Below are positions 17,759 through 26,753 of a stretch of DNA of 64,000 bases, in pieces; within the stretch, counting starts at the first letter, position 1; every line of letters begins with the position of its first letter. Source of the stretch: Malaciobacter molluscorum LMG 25693 (GTDB lineage: Bacteria; Campylobacterota; Campylobacteria; Campylobacterales; Arcobacteraceae); assembly GCF_003544935.1 (NCBI RefSeq), contig NZ_CP032098.1, forward strand, positions 62,001 through 126,000. The letters are read 5' to 3'. The notes below the pieces were generated by a model. It was not told where the DNA came from. It made no database searches and worked only from the letters and a program-made list of their open reading frames with translations. The position numbers were made by a program, and so were the translations under genes.

Positions 17759-18454
17759 ATGCAAACTATCTCTTTCTCTCATCTTTCATTAATGTTATTA
17801 CCCTTAATTGTTGTAGTTCATTTTTATTATAAATATACCAATGATAAAAAAGAGATAGTATATGCAACAATAAGAATGGTATTACAACTTATATTAATAG
17901 GTTATGTACTTATTTTTCTATTTAAGACAAAAGATTTATTAATAGGTATTTGTATTTTATCTTTTATGCTTATTATTTCAACTATTATAACACTAAGAAT
18001 TACTCAAAATAAAAGTTATAAGCACTATTTTATTATATTTATCTCAACTTTTTTATCGTCACTTTTACATCTATTTTTGATAATAGAAGTTTTAAGACTT
18101 GATTCTTTTTATGAACCTAGATATATTATTCCACTTGCAGGAATGATTTTTGGGAATATTATGAATGTATTATCTTTATGTATTGAAAGATTTGAAAAAG
18201 AGTTGTCAAGAAATGAAAGTTTTATAGAAGCAAGAACTATAAGTTTTAAAGCAGCAATGATTCCACAAATAAACACTTTATTAGCTGTTGGATTAGTCTC
18301 TTTACCAGGAATGATGACAGGACAAATATTATCAGGAATTGATCCTTTAATTGCAGTAAGATATCAGATAATGATTATGGTAATGTGTATCTCAAGTGGA
18401 GGTATTGCACTTATTCTTTATTATAAACTTAAAGAAAAGTTCTTTAAATATTAA
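17759..18454 (+). CDS. FetB/UPF0014-family membrane permease (iron or metal export-like)
   Basis: A 231-residue protein with about seven hydrophobic segments, matching the UPF0014 family that includes E. coli FetB, the membrane partner of the FetA ATPase. Family-like stretches are YIIPLAGMIFGNIMN and the acidic-basic EARTISFKAAMIPQINTLLAVGLVSLPGMMTGQ near the C-terminus. No FetA ATPase gene is adjacent, so the partner must be elsewhere or absent. It begins five bases after the gpsA stop. Confidence 0.8.
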   Translation: MQTISFSHLSLMLLPLIVVVHFYYKYTNDKKEIVYATIRMVLQLILIGYVLIFLFKTKDLLIGICILSFMLIISTIITLRITQNKSYKHYFIIFISTFLSSLLHLFLIIEVLRLDSFYEPRYIIPLAGMIFGNIMNVLSLCIERFEKELSRNESFIEARTISFKAAMIPQINTLLAVGLVSLPGMMTGQILSGIDPLIAVRYQIMIMVMCISSGGIALILYYKLKEKFFKY

Positions 18455-18477
18455 AGGCCTTTTTACTGAGGCCTTTA
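18452..18477. terminator. Bidirectional terminator between fetB-like and cusA-like genes
   Basis: TAAAGGCCT and AGGCCTTTA form a perfect 9-bp stem around TTTTACTG. It overlaps both stop codons of the convergent genes. Confidence 0.7.
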
Positions 18478-21400
18478 GTGAGATAGATTTGTTTCTAAAA
18501 TTTTATCTGTTTTTTTAAGTGCTAAAATATAAAAAATCGCGGGAATAATTATTAAAGTTAAAAATGCAGAAGATATTATCCCACCAATCATTGGTGCAGC
18601 AATTCTTTGCATAACTTCACTTCCTACGCCATTAATATACATAATAGGAACTAATCCTCCAAGTATTGCAAATAATGTCATTAGTTTTGGTCTAAGTCTT
18701 AAAACAGCACCTTTATAAATATAGTGAAAAATATGTTCTTTTGTAAATTCTAAACCTTTTTCTTTTAATTCATTCATTGCTTCATGTAAATAGACAAGCA
18801 TTACAATTGAGGTTTCAGATGCAACGCCAAGAAGAGCTAAAAAACCAACAATAACTGCAATAGAGATATTAAAGTTTAAATAATCTAAATAGAATATTCC
18901 ACCTGTTAATGCGAATGGCAATGTAAAGAATATAATCATCGTATAAGTGATATTTTTTAATGCAAAATATATTAATATAAAAATAATCATTAAAGTAAAA
19001 GGAATAATATATAGAAGTTTTTGCATAGCAGCTTCTAAATATTCACTTTGTCCTGCCCATTCAAAAAAGTATCCAGTTGGTAATTTTATTTCATCTAATA
19101 ATTTCTTTGCACTATCTTTGTACTCTTTTGCACTAATTCCATTTTTAGGTGTAATATATATAAAATTAACATTTAATGCTTTTTCTGATTTTATAATAGA
19201 TGGTCCCTCTTCATATTTTAAATTTGCAAATAGTTTTAATGGTTGGAATCCTAGTTTTGTTTTAATTTGTAGATTATTTAAACTATTTATATTTTCTCTT
19301 TGTGTTGTCTCATATCTTAAACTTATTGGGTATCTTTCTAAACCTTTATAAAAAGTAGATACTTCTGTTCCTGAAACTCCTAATGAGATAGTATTTAAAA
19401 TATCATCTTTTGTAATAGAGTATCTTGCAATCATCTCTTCATTTATATCTATATTTAAATAGTAACCAGAGTTGATTTTATCAGATGAAACAGAGAGTGT
19501 TTTATCAAATTTTTTCAATTTTTGTTCAATTTTTAATGCAATACTTTCAAGTTTTTCATGATCATTTCCATAAAGTTTTATTCCAAGAGGAGTACGAATT
19601 CCAGTTAGAAGCATATCAATTCTTCCTCTAATTGGATAAGTCCATGAGTTAATCAATCCAGCAACTCTTAATTTTTCATCCATTTGTTTCATCAACTCTT
19701 TATATGTCATTCCCTCTGGCCATTTTGATTGTGGTTTTAGAGTAACAATTGTTTCAATCATTGCAAGTGGTGCAGGGTCTGTTGCACTATTGGCTCGTCC
19801 AGCTTTTCCAAAAACAGTTTCAACTTCAGGAAATGATTTTAGAATTTTATCTGTTTTTTGAGTTATCTCTTTTGATAAATCAATTCCTAATCCATAAGGA
19901 GTTACTGGCATATACATAAAAGTTTGTTCATTCATCATAGGCATAAATTCCCAATTTTGTTTTTTATATATTGGGTATGCTAAGACTAATGTAGTTAAAA
20001 ATATTGCAACAATTACATATCTAAATCTTAAAGATAATTTCAATAGTGGAGAGTATATTTTTACAAAAAATCTATTTAATAAATTTTTTTCTTCACTTAA
20101 TATTTTACCTTTTATTAAAAATATCATCAAAATAGGAACTATAGTAATTGATAAAATGGCTCCGCTAACCATTGCAAATGTTTTTGTAAATGCAAGGGGA
20201 GTAAACAATCTTCCTTCTTGTCCTGTTAACGCAAAAATAGGTAAGAAAGATACAACTACTAAAATAAGTGCAAAAAATATTGGTCGTCCTACTTGTTTTG
20301 CTGATTTGATAATAATATCAACTCTTTGTTTATTTGAAATATCATCTTTCCCTTGAAGATGTTTATGAGCATTTTCTACCATTACAATTGTAGCATCAAC
20401 CATCGCACCAATTGCAATAGCAATACCACCTAAACTCATAATATTAGATCCCATCCCAAATGCTTTCATAAATAAAAATGTAAATAGAACCGTAATGGGT
20501 AAAGTTAAAATAATTATTAATGCAGAACGTGCATGAAATAAAAATAGTGCTGTTACAATCATAACAATTATTGACTCTTCTATAAGGGTAGATTTTAAAG
20601 TATCAATGGCTTTATCAATTAAAGAACTTCTATCATAAGTCTCTATAACTTTTACTCCATCTACTTTGAGTGTTTCTAATCTTTTTTTTATATCTTTTAT
20701 TACTTTATATGGATTTTCTCCATATCTAACAATAACAATACCCCCAACAGTTTCACCTTGACCGTTTAAATCAGCCATACCTCTTCTATTTGTTGAGGTT
20801 ACATTAACATCTGCAATATCTTTTATTTTTAAGGGATTATTATTTATAGTTTTTATTGTAATGTTTTCAATATCATATACACTTTTTAAATAACCTCTTG
20901 CAGTAATTATGTGTTCATAACCATTCTCTAAAATGATTCTTCCACCCTTGTCATCATTGCTTTGTTTAAGTGCTTTTTTTACCTCATTTATACCTATATT
21001 ATATTGAACCAGTTTGTTTTGGTTTAGAGTAATTTCGTAGTTTTTAATAAAACCACCAATTGATGCAATCTCACTCACACCATCTACACCTAATAATGCA
21101 TATTTATAATAATAATCTTGTAAAGTTCTTAATTCATCTAAACTTTTAGTATCAGATTTTAAAGCATATTCATAAGCCCAACCAACACCAGTTGCATCTG
21201 GACCAATTGTAATTTTTGCATTTTTAGGAAATTCACCTTGTAGTTGAGATAATTGTTCTAAAATTCTATTTCTAGATTCATATAAATTAGTTCCATCTTT
21301 AAATATTATATAAATTAGTGCATTAGAAAAAGAACTCATCGCTCTTACTGTTTCAATATTTGGTAAACTCATCAAATTTGAAATAAGAGGATAAGATACT

Positions 21401-21591
21401 TGTTCTTCTATTGTTTTGGGACTTTGTCCTGCCCATTTTACTTGTACAATTACTTGTGGGGGTGAAAGATCTGGAAGTGCATCTAAACTTGTATTTTTAA
21501 CTGCCCAAATTGAACCTAATGTAAGAATAATTACTGAAAATAAAATTAAAAATTTATTTTTTATACTATAAGATATTATATTTTCAACCAT
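18475..21591 (-). CDS. cusA: Heavy-metal efflux RND pump, CusA type (Cu+/Ag+)
   Basis: A 1038-residue inner-membrane RND exporter with the usual twelve helices and two large periplasmic loops. The TM4-region signature AIGAMVDATIVMVENAHKHL resembles the monovalent-cation (CusA, HME4) subgroup rather than CzcA. RIDMLLTGIRTPLGIK aligns with the E. coli region that holds a copper-binding methionine; here it is Met660. It would assemble with the CusB-like adaptor and TolC-like channel encoded just upstream and export Cu+ or Ag+ from periplasm or cytoplasm. It is the last gene of the operon and ends in a shared terminator. Confidence 0.9.
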   Translation of the reverse strand: MVENIISYSIKNKFLILFSVIILTLGSIWAVKNTSLDALPDLSPPQVIVQVKWAGQSPKTIEEQVSYPLISNLMSLPNIETVRAMSSFSNALIYIIFKDGTNLYESRNRILEQLSQLQGEFPKNAKITIGPDATGVGWAYEYALKSDTKSLDELRTLQDYYYKYALLGVDGVSEIASIGGFIKNYEITLNQNKLVQYNIGINEVKKALKQSNDDKGGRIILENGYEHIITARGYLKSVYDIENITIKTINNNPLKIKDIADVNVTSTNRRGMADLNGQGETVGGIVIVRYGENPYKVIKDIKKRLETLKVDGVKVIETYDRSSLIDKAIDTLKSTLIEESIIVMIVTALFLFHARSALIIILTLPITVLFTFLFMKAFGMGSNIMSLGGIAIAIGAMVDATIVMVENAHKHLQGKDDISNKQRVDIIIKSAKQVGRPIFFALILVVVSFLPIFALTGQEGRLFTPLAFTKTFAMVSGAILSITIVPILMIFLIKGKILSEEKNLLNRFFVKIYSPLLKLSLRFRYVIVAIFLTTLVLAYPIYKKQNWEFMPMMNEQTFMYMPVTPYGLGIDLSKEITQKTDKILKSFPEVETVFGKAGRANSATDPAPLAMIETIVTLKPQSKWPEGMTYKELMKQMDEKLRVAGLINSWTYPIRGRIDMLLTGIRTPLGIKLYGNDHEKLESIALKIEQKLKKFDKTLSVSSDKINSGYYLNIDINEEMIARYSITKDDILNTISLGVSGTEVSTFYKGLERYPISLRYETTQRENINSLNNLQIKTKLGFQPLKLFANLKYEEGPSIIKSEKALNVNFIYITPKNGISAKEYKDSAKKLLDEIKLPTGYFFEWAGQSEYLEAAMQKLLYIIPFTLMIIFILIYFALKNITYTMIIFFTLPFALTGGIFYLDYLNFNISIAVIVGFLALLGVASETSIVMLVYLHEAMNELKEKGLEFTKEHIFHYIYKGAVLRLRPKLMTLFAILGGLVPIMYINGVGSEVMQRIAAPMIGGIISSAFLTLIIIPAIFYILALKKTDKILETNLSH

Positions 21592-21600
21592 TATCTTATC

Positions 21601-22608
21601 CTACCAGTCTTCATCATTTTCATTATCATATAAACCATTTGTTACAGCATCACTATCAAGTAAAAATAAAGAGTTATTTATAACTTTTTGTCCTTCTTGA
21701 AGTCCATCTAAAATTTCATATTTATTTGATGAGATTCTTTTTACCGTAACTTCAATTGGTTCAAATTCACTTTTTGAAATAGGCTTAAATACATAATATT
21801 TATTTGCTTTATTTAATACAGCTGTTTTAGGTAAAGTAAGCATAGTTTTACTTTTTATTTGTACTTTAACTTTTGCAAACATATTTGGATATATTTTTTT
21901 ATTTTTATTATCTATTGTCATTCTTATATCAATAGTTTTATTTTTTATATTTGTATTGGGATAGATAAAATCTATTTTTGATTTAATAGGTGTTTCTATT
22001 CCATCAAAAAATATTTTTACATTTTGACCTACTTTTATATCTTTTAAGTCACTTTCATATATTTTTGCAATAACCCATAATTTATCTATATTTGCAAGTT
22101 GTAAAAGTAGTTTTCCTTTTTTTACAAATGATTTATCATTTATATTTTTTTGTAATACAAGTGCATTATTTGGTGAATAAATAGTAATATCTTTAAAGTT
22201 AGTTTTTAAGTTTTTTAATCTTTTTATCTCTTTTTTATCTATATCTAAAACTTGAAGTTTATCTATTATACTTTTGTATAATTGTGTATCTAAATTTTTT
22301 GCAATTTCTAAATCTTTTATTATATTATAAATTGTATCTGAATATATAGAAAAAAGAGCTTCTCCTTTTTTTACATTCATATATGTTTTATTTGCACTTA
22401 ATTTTGTAATATATCCATCAAATCTAGTTACAATATCTATGATCTTATCATCCATAATTGAACTATTTGCATAAAAATCTTTTGTGATAGATATTTTCTC
22501 TTTTTTTACAGTGGTTACTTTTTTATTAAATAATTGTTCTACTTCAATTATTTTTGCATTTAAGATAGTTATAGTAATTAAGAATATTGGTATTATAATT
22601 TTTTTCAT
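21601..22608 (-). CDS. cusB: Efflux RND periplasmic adaptor, CusB type
   Basis: A 335-residue membrane-fusion protein with a cleavable signal peptide (about 1-18, ending LNA). The central part has the barrel-sandwich motif RFDGYITKLSANKTYMNVKKGEALFSIYS and a returning strand YSPNNALVLQKNINDKSFVKKGKLLLQLANIDKLWV split by a helical hairpin. It links the RND pump to the outer-membrane channel. It shares one base with the TolC-like gene and sits 9 bp before cusA. Confidence 0.87.
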   Translation of the reverse strand: MKKIIIPIFLITITILNAKIIEVEQLFNKKVTTVKKEKISITKDFYANSSIMDDKIIDIVTRFDGYITKLSANKTYMNVKKGEALFSIYSDTIYNIIKDLEIAKNLDTQLYKSIIDKLQVLDIDKKEIKRLKNLKTNFKDITIYSPNNALVLQKNINDKSFVKKGKLLLQLANIDKLWVIAKIYESDLKDIKVGQNVKIFFDGIETPIKSKIDFIYPNTNIKNKTIDIRMTIDNKNKKIYPNMFAKVKVQIKSKTMLTLPKTAVLNKANKYYVFKPISKSEFEPIEVTVKRISSNKYEILDGLQEGQKVINNSLFLLDSDAVTNGLYDNENDEDW

Positions 22609-23792
22609 TAATTCCCTTTGTAATATATGGCTTTAGAAAGTGTTGTAAAATATCTTGTTTTTTCATTTAATGCTGATATTTCTAAACTTATTGTTTTATT
22701 TAGGTTTTTTATGATTTTTGATGTAGTATCTTTGAAATTATTATTTATATTTAATGTTTTTTCTATATTTTTCTGAATTTGAATAATATCTTTTTCTATT
22801 ATCGTATAGTTTTCATAACTATTATTTAATTCTTGTTGCAATATTTTTGTATCTATTCTCAGATTTTGTTTTTCATCTTCTAAATCATCTTTAGTCTTCA
22901 AATAAGCAAATTGGGCTTTTTTTGCTTTAATATTTTCTCTATCATAAATTGAAAGAGGAATAGTAATTGAGATATTTACATAATCTTCAAACTCATTTCT
23001 ATTATAGTATGTCGCATTTAATTTTATATCTGATGTTTTTAATGCTTTTTCATATGCTTCTTGTTGTTTATTAAGTTTTAAATTTTGCTTTAATATTTTT
23101 ATTCTTGGATGTTCATTAAAGTTAAAGTGTAATATCTTTTTTTTTATATTTGTATTTATATTTACATTATTCATTGATGTATATGTTATTTTCTCAAGGT
23201 TTAATTTTAAAGTTTTTATATTTGTATCTAGATTATTTAATGCAATATCGAAGTTTTTTATATCAATTTTAGTATCAAATATTGAGTCTATATCTATTTT
23301 TGATGTTTGATATTTTGTATTTTGTAAAGTTATTAATTTTTGTAAATTTTGTTTTTGTTTTTGTATAAAATCTCTTTTTTCTTTCAAAATTGCAATTTTA
23401 TACACCAGTTCGTAAATTTTTGATTTTAATAGTAATTTTTTATCCTCTAATTTTAGTGATAAAATAGTCTTATTTGTAATTTGTATAGATTGGTTTATAT
23501 CTAGCTTGTCAGTTATAGGAATAACTTGTGAAATTCCTATAAACTGAGTTTGCATTGGTTCTAAATCTCTTTTGTCATAATTAGAATTTGTATGAATATC
23601 TGCTATTCCAAGAGATAAAGAAGGATTTTGATATTTTGTGGCAAGTGAAATGTTTTCATTTGCAATTTTGATAGATTTTTCTATACTTTTTAATTCACTA
23701 TTTCTTGATATAGCACTATTTACAAGACTATCAATGCTATTTGCACTTAAGTTTATGATAAAAAAGCCGATTACAAATAGTGTTTTTTTCAT
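22608..23792 (-). CDS. TolC-family outer-membrane efflux channel
   Basis: A 394-residue exported protein: signal peptide about 1-17, then long amphipathic helices rich in Asn, Lys and Ile in two repeats, the OEP fold. Motifs include NSELKSIEKSIKIANENISLATKYQNPSLSLG near the N-terminus. It would form the outer-membrane exit duct of the CusAB-like pump. It overlaps both neighbours by one base, showing tight translational coupling. Confidence 0.85.
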   Translation of the reverse strand: MKKTLFVIGFFIINLSANSIDSLVNSAISRNSELKSIEKSIKIANENISLATKYQNPSLSLGIADIHTNSNYDKRDLEPMQTQFIGISQVIPITDKLDINQSIQITNKTILSLKLEDKKLLLKSKIYELVYKIAILKEKRDFIQKQKQNLQKLITLQNTKYQTSKIDIDSIFDTKIDIKNFDIALNNLDTNIKTLKLNLEKITYTSMNNVNINTNIKKKILHFNFNEHPRIKILKQNLKLNKQQEAYEKALKTSDIKLNATYYNRNEFEDYVNISITIPLSIYDRENIKAKKAQFAYLKTKDDLEDEKQNLRIDTKILQQELNNSYENYTIIEKDIIQIQKNIEKTLNINNNFKDTTSKIIKNLNKTISLEISALNEKTRYFTTLSKAIYYKGN

Positions 23793-24175
23793 TATATGTT
23801 TACACTACCTCTAATTTTATGTATCTTACCATCTGAAGTTTTAACTTTTAGTTGATATTGCCAAGTTCCTCCCATAGAGAAATTTACATCGATTTTATAT
23901 TTATCTCCAACTAATTTTGCATTATTTTCAGATTCCATATAAGGCATACCTGGCATTTCTGGCATATAGAATTTTATTTTTGCTTTAGCGTTAGTTACTG
24001 CTTTATTAGCTTTTGTTACTTTTACATAAAGAACATTTGAACCTTTTACAAGAGACTTTTCTGATGTAAGTTTTACATCATAACCATTTTTACTTACTGA
24101 TTGTGAAATTGGATCTGCATTTGCAATACCTAGTGCTAAAATTAAGATTGAAAAAAGTTTAAATAAACTTTTCAT
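23792..24175 (-). CDS. FixH/YtkA-like small periplasmic protein of the efflux operon
   Basis: A 127-residue protein with signal peptide (1-20, GIANA) and a single beta-sandwich of the YtkA/FixH type. The stretch FYMPEMPGMPYMESE is rich in methionines (five between about 69 and 80), a feature of periplasmic Cu+ binding proteins. It is the first structural gene after the sensor kinase and overlaps the TolC-like gene by one base. I infer a copper chaperone or metal-capturing role for the pump; this is not proven by the fold. Confidence 0.7.
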   Translation of the reverse strand: MKSLFKLFSILILALGIANADPISQSVSKNGYDVKLTSEKSLVKGSNVLYVKVTKANKAVTNAKAKIKFYMPEMPGMPYMESENNAKLVGDKYKIDVNFSMGGTWQYQLKVKTSDGKIHKIRGSVNI

Positions 24176-24214
24176 AAGAACTCCTTGTTATTATTTTAAG
24201 GAATTCTTACATAT

Positions 24215-25351
24215 TTAGTGTGGATTTTTTGTGTAATTTAGATTTAATGTAAAGATTGTGCCAATATTTTGTTTAGAATCAACATCGACTTTTATATTAA
24301 ATTGTTTACAAATAGTATAAACAATATTTAATCCAATTCCAAAACCACCTTGCACATCATTTGCTCTATAAAATCTTTTAAAAATATCTTTTAAATATTT
24401 TTTATCAATTCCTATTCCACTATCTTTTACTATTAACTGATTATTTTTTAGAATTATATCAACTGTTCCATTTATTTTATTGTATTTAATAGCATTTGAT
24501 ATTAAATTGTTGCTAAGTCTAATAAAGCTTTCTTTATCAATTATATATGATGTTGGCTCTATTGTGATTGTAATGGTTATTCTTTTTTTTGATGCAAGTG
24601 CTTTAAAATACTCTATTTGTTCATTTAATATCTTATCAATTCTTAATTCTTGTGGTAAATCTCTTTTTTTATCTTGTAAAAAAAGAAATATCAAATCTTT
24701 ATATATCTCTGAGATTCTTTTTGCACTTAAATTTATTCGTTGAAGATTTTTTTCATTTAGAGATGAACCTTTGCTTGTGCACATCAAAATAGCAGTTATT
24801 GGGGTATTTAATTCATGAGTTGTGTCTTTAATAAAGTTATTTAATTTTATTCTTTCATTTGTTATTGGTTTTATAAACATCTTAGCAAGATAAAAACCTA
24901 TTAAAGAAATAAAAGAAAATATAAGAAAAAAAGAGATTAATATTTTGTTTCTTAGTTTTGATATTTTTTTATGAAGTATTGTCTCTTTTATAACAACATA
25001 GTTTACACCAAGATGACCTAATGCAGAGTCATCAATAACTACATAACTATTATTTACTTTTTGAATATCTTTTCTAAAATCTAATTTAGTTTCTATATTA
25101 TTTATATCACCTGCTAATTTTTCATGATCAACATTAAATAAAGCAAAATCAAAATCAATATTTTTTTTGATTTTTTCAGGGCTAATTTTTTGATTTGTCA
25201 TATGTGCGTAAATAATAGTTGAAGATATTTTTGATGCAACACTTTTCATATTAGATGTAATTAAATCATAATAAAGATTTGATTCCATTCTAAAAAAAAG
25301 CCAGGCAATTATTATTAATAATATAAATGATGAGCCAAGATATAGACTCAA
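24215..25351 (-). CDS. Sensor histidine kinase of the metal-efflux operon
   Basis: A membrane kinase of about 378 residues. A first helix (about 5-20), a short periplasmic domain (about 25-135), a second helix (about 138-160), then the kinase core with His179 in DTTHELNTPITAI, N-box NNLISNAIKYN, G1 DSGIGID and G2 GGFGIGLNIV. The start is unclear: no ATG is available, the frame is open upstream into the regulator gene, and I use the TTG at 25351, 23 bp after the regulator stop. By position with RR and CusABC-like genes it is the CusS counterpart. Confidence 0.85.
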   Translation of the reverse strand: MSLYLGSSFILLIIIAWLFFRMESNLYYDLITSNMKSVASKISSTIIYAHMTNQKISPEKIKKNIDFDFALFNVDHEKLAGDINNIETKLDFRKDIQKVNNSYVVIDDSALGHLGVNYVVIKETILHKKISKLRNKILISFFLIFSFISLIGFYLAKMFIKPITNERIKLNNFIKDTTHELNTPITAILMCTSKGSSLNEKNLQRINLSAKRISEIYKDLIFLFLQDKKRDLPQELRIDKILNEQIEYFKALASKKRITITITIEPTSYIIDKESFIRLSNNLISNAIKYNKINGTVDIILKNNQLIVKDSGIGIDKKYLKDIFKRFYRANDVQGGFGIGLNIVYTICKQFNIKVDVDSKQNIGTIFTLNLNYTKNPH

Positions 25352-25373
25352 AAACCTAATTAAGGCACTTTTT

Positions 25374-26039
25374 TCACTTCTTATTAAAGCTATATCCTAC
25401 TCCTTTTTTAGTTTGAATATAATCTTCACTTAAAATTTTTCTTAAGTTTTTAATATATGTTCTAATAGTTGAAGAAGTAGGTGTCTCTTCATATCCCCAA
25501 ATATTTGAAGTTAGTTCTTCATGGGTAACTACTTTATTTGCATTATTTACTAAATATATTAAAATTTTTGCTTCTTTTTGTGGTAAATTATGAATAATTC
25601 CATCATTGTTTAACATATAATCTTTTGTATTTAAAATAATATCTTTATCTATTTGAATAGTGTTTGCTTCAATATTAAAAGTTTTTTTGATATTTTCTAT
25701 TCTTAAACCCAACTCTTCTAGTTCAAATGGTTTTTTTATATAGTCATTACAACCTATATCAAAACCTTTTTTTAAATCATCAATTTGATTTAATGATGTG
25801 ATAAAAATAGAAGGAGTTGTAATTCCCTCATCTCTTAATCTTTGTAAAATCTCAAAACCATTTATATTAGGCACATTTACATCTAATAAGACTAAATCAT
25901 AAATTGTTGAGAATAGTTGAGTTAATGCATCTTCTCCATCATAAGTTGATGTTACTTCAAAATCTTTTGATTCTAGATATTCTGTAATAATCTCATTTAA
26001 TATAAGATCATCTTCTAATAAAAGTATTTTCATAATCAA
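25374..26039 (-). CDS. OmpR-type response regulator of the metal-efflux operon
   Basis: A 221-residue regulator with receiver domain (Asp53 in LVLLDVNVPNINGF, Lys in KKPF) and a winged-helix output domain (about 125-220) ending ILSEDYIQTKKGVGYSF. It is the first gene of the six-gene minus-strand metal-efflux operon and is divergent from the yceI-like gene, so both may be controlled from the 97-bp region between them. CusR-like by context. Confidence 0.9.
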   Translation of the reverse strand: MIMKILLLEDDLILNEIITEYLESKDFEVTSTYDGEDALTQLFSTIYDLVLLDVNVPNINGFEILQRLRDEGITTPSIFITSLNQIDDLKKGFDIGCNDYIKKPFELEELGLRIENIKKTFNIEANTIQIDKDIILNTKDYMLNNDGIIHNLPQKEAKILIYLVNNANKVVTHEELTSNIWGYEETPTSSTIRTYIKNLRKILSEDYIQTKKGVGYSFNKK

Positions 26040-26136
26040 TCCTAAAGGTTAAGTATAACATAATATAAAAGAATATTTCTACACAAACAGTACACACAAG
26101 AACAATAAAATAATTTAATTCAAAAAAGGAGTGAAA

Positions 26137-26718
26137 ATGAGGATTTTAGTTAAGTTAATTGGGGTAGTTGCTCTATTTTTAGGTGTGCTAAATGCAGCAG
26201 AATTTAATGTGGATAAGAGTCATACAAATGTTGGTTTTTCAGTAAAACATATGATGATTTCAAATGTAAAGGGTAAATTTGAAACTTATGATGCAAAAAT
26301 AGACTTTGATGAGAAAACTAAAAAGTTTTATGCATTAAGTGCAACTATAAAAACTAATTCAGTTGATACTGCTAATGAAAAAAGAGATAAACACTTAAGA
26401 AGTGCAGATTTTTTCTATTCTAGTAAATTCCCTGATATGAAATTTGTTATGAAATCTTTTAAATTAGAAGAAGATAATGAAGGAATAATGGTAGGTGATT
26501 TAACTATTAGAGGTGTTACTAAAGAAGTTAAATTAGAAGTTGAATTAAATGGTGTTATAAAAGACTTCAGAGGAGCAACTAGATTAGGTTTTACATTAGA
26601 AGGTGAAATTAATAGAAAAGATTTTGGACTTAAATGGAATAAAGCTTTAGAATTAGGTGGCGTTGTTGTAGGTGAAAAAGTAGAAATTGAAGTTGAAGTT
26701 GAAGCTATAAAAAAATAG
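26137..26718 (+). CDS. YceI-family periplasmic lipocalin-like protein
   Basis: A YceI protein of 193 residues: signal peptide about 1-20 and a beta-barrel that binds isoprenoid chains in characterised members. Motifs are VDKSHTNVGFSVKHMMISNVKGKF and FTLEGEINRKDFGLKWN. I choose ATG 26137: it has AAAGGAG five bases upstream, whereas the GTG at 26131 lies inside that ribosome site. It is transcribed divergently from the metal-efflux operon. Confidence 0.92.
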   Translation: MRILVKLIGVVALFLGVLNAAEFNVDKSHTNVGFSVKHMMISNVKGKFETYDAKIDFDEKTKKFYALSATIKTNSVDTANEKRDKHLRSADFFYSSKFPDMKFVMKSFKLEEDNEGIMVGDLTIRGVTKEVKLEVELNGVIKDFRGATRLGFTLEGEINRKDFGLKWNKALELGGVVVGEKVEIEVEVEAIKK

Positions 26719-26724
26719 TATAAA

Positions 26725-26753
26725 TTAAAGAAAAGAGAATCTCTTTTCTTTAA
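26725..26753. terminator. Bidirectional terminator between yceI-like and MATE genes
   Basis: TTAAAGAAAAGAG and CTCTTTTCTTTAA form a perfect 13-bp stem around AAT; the right arm contains the MATE stop codon. AT-rich tails on both sides serve both strands. Confidence 0.75.
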
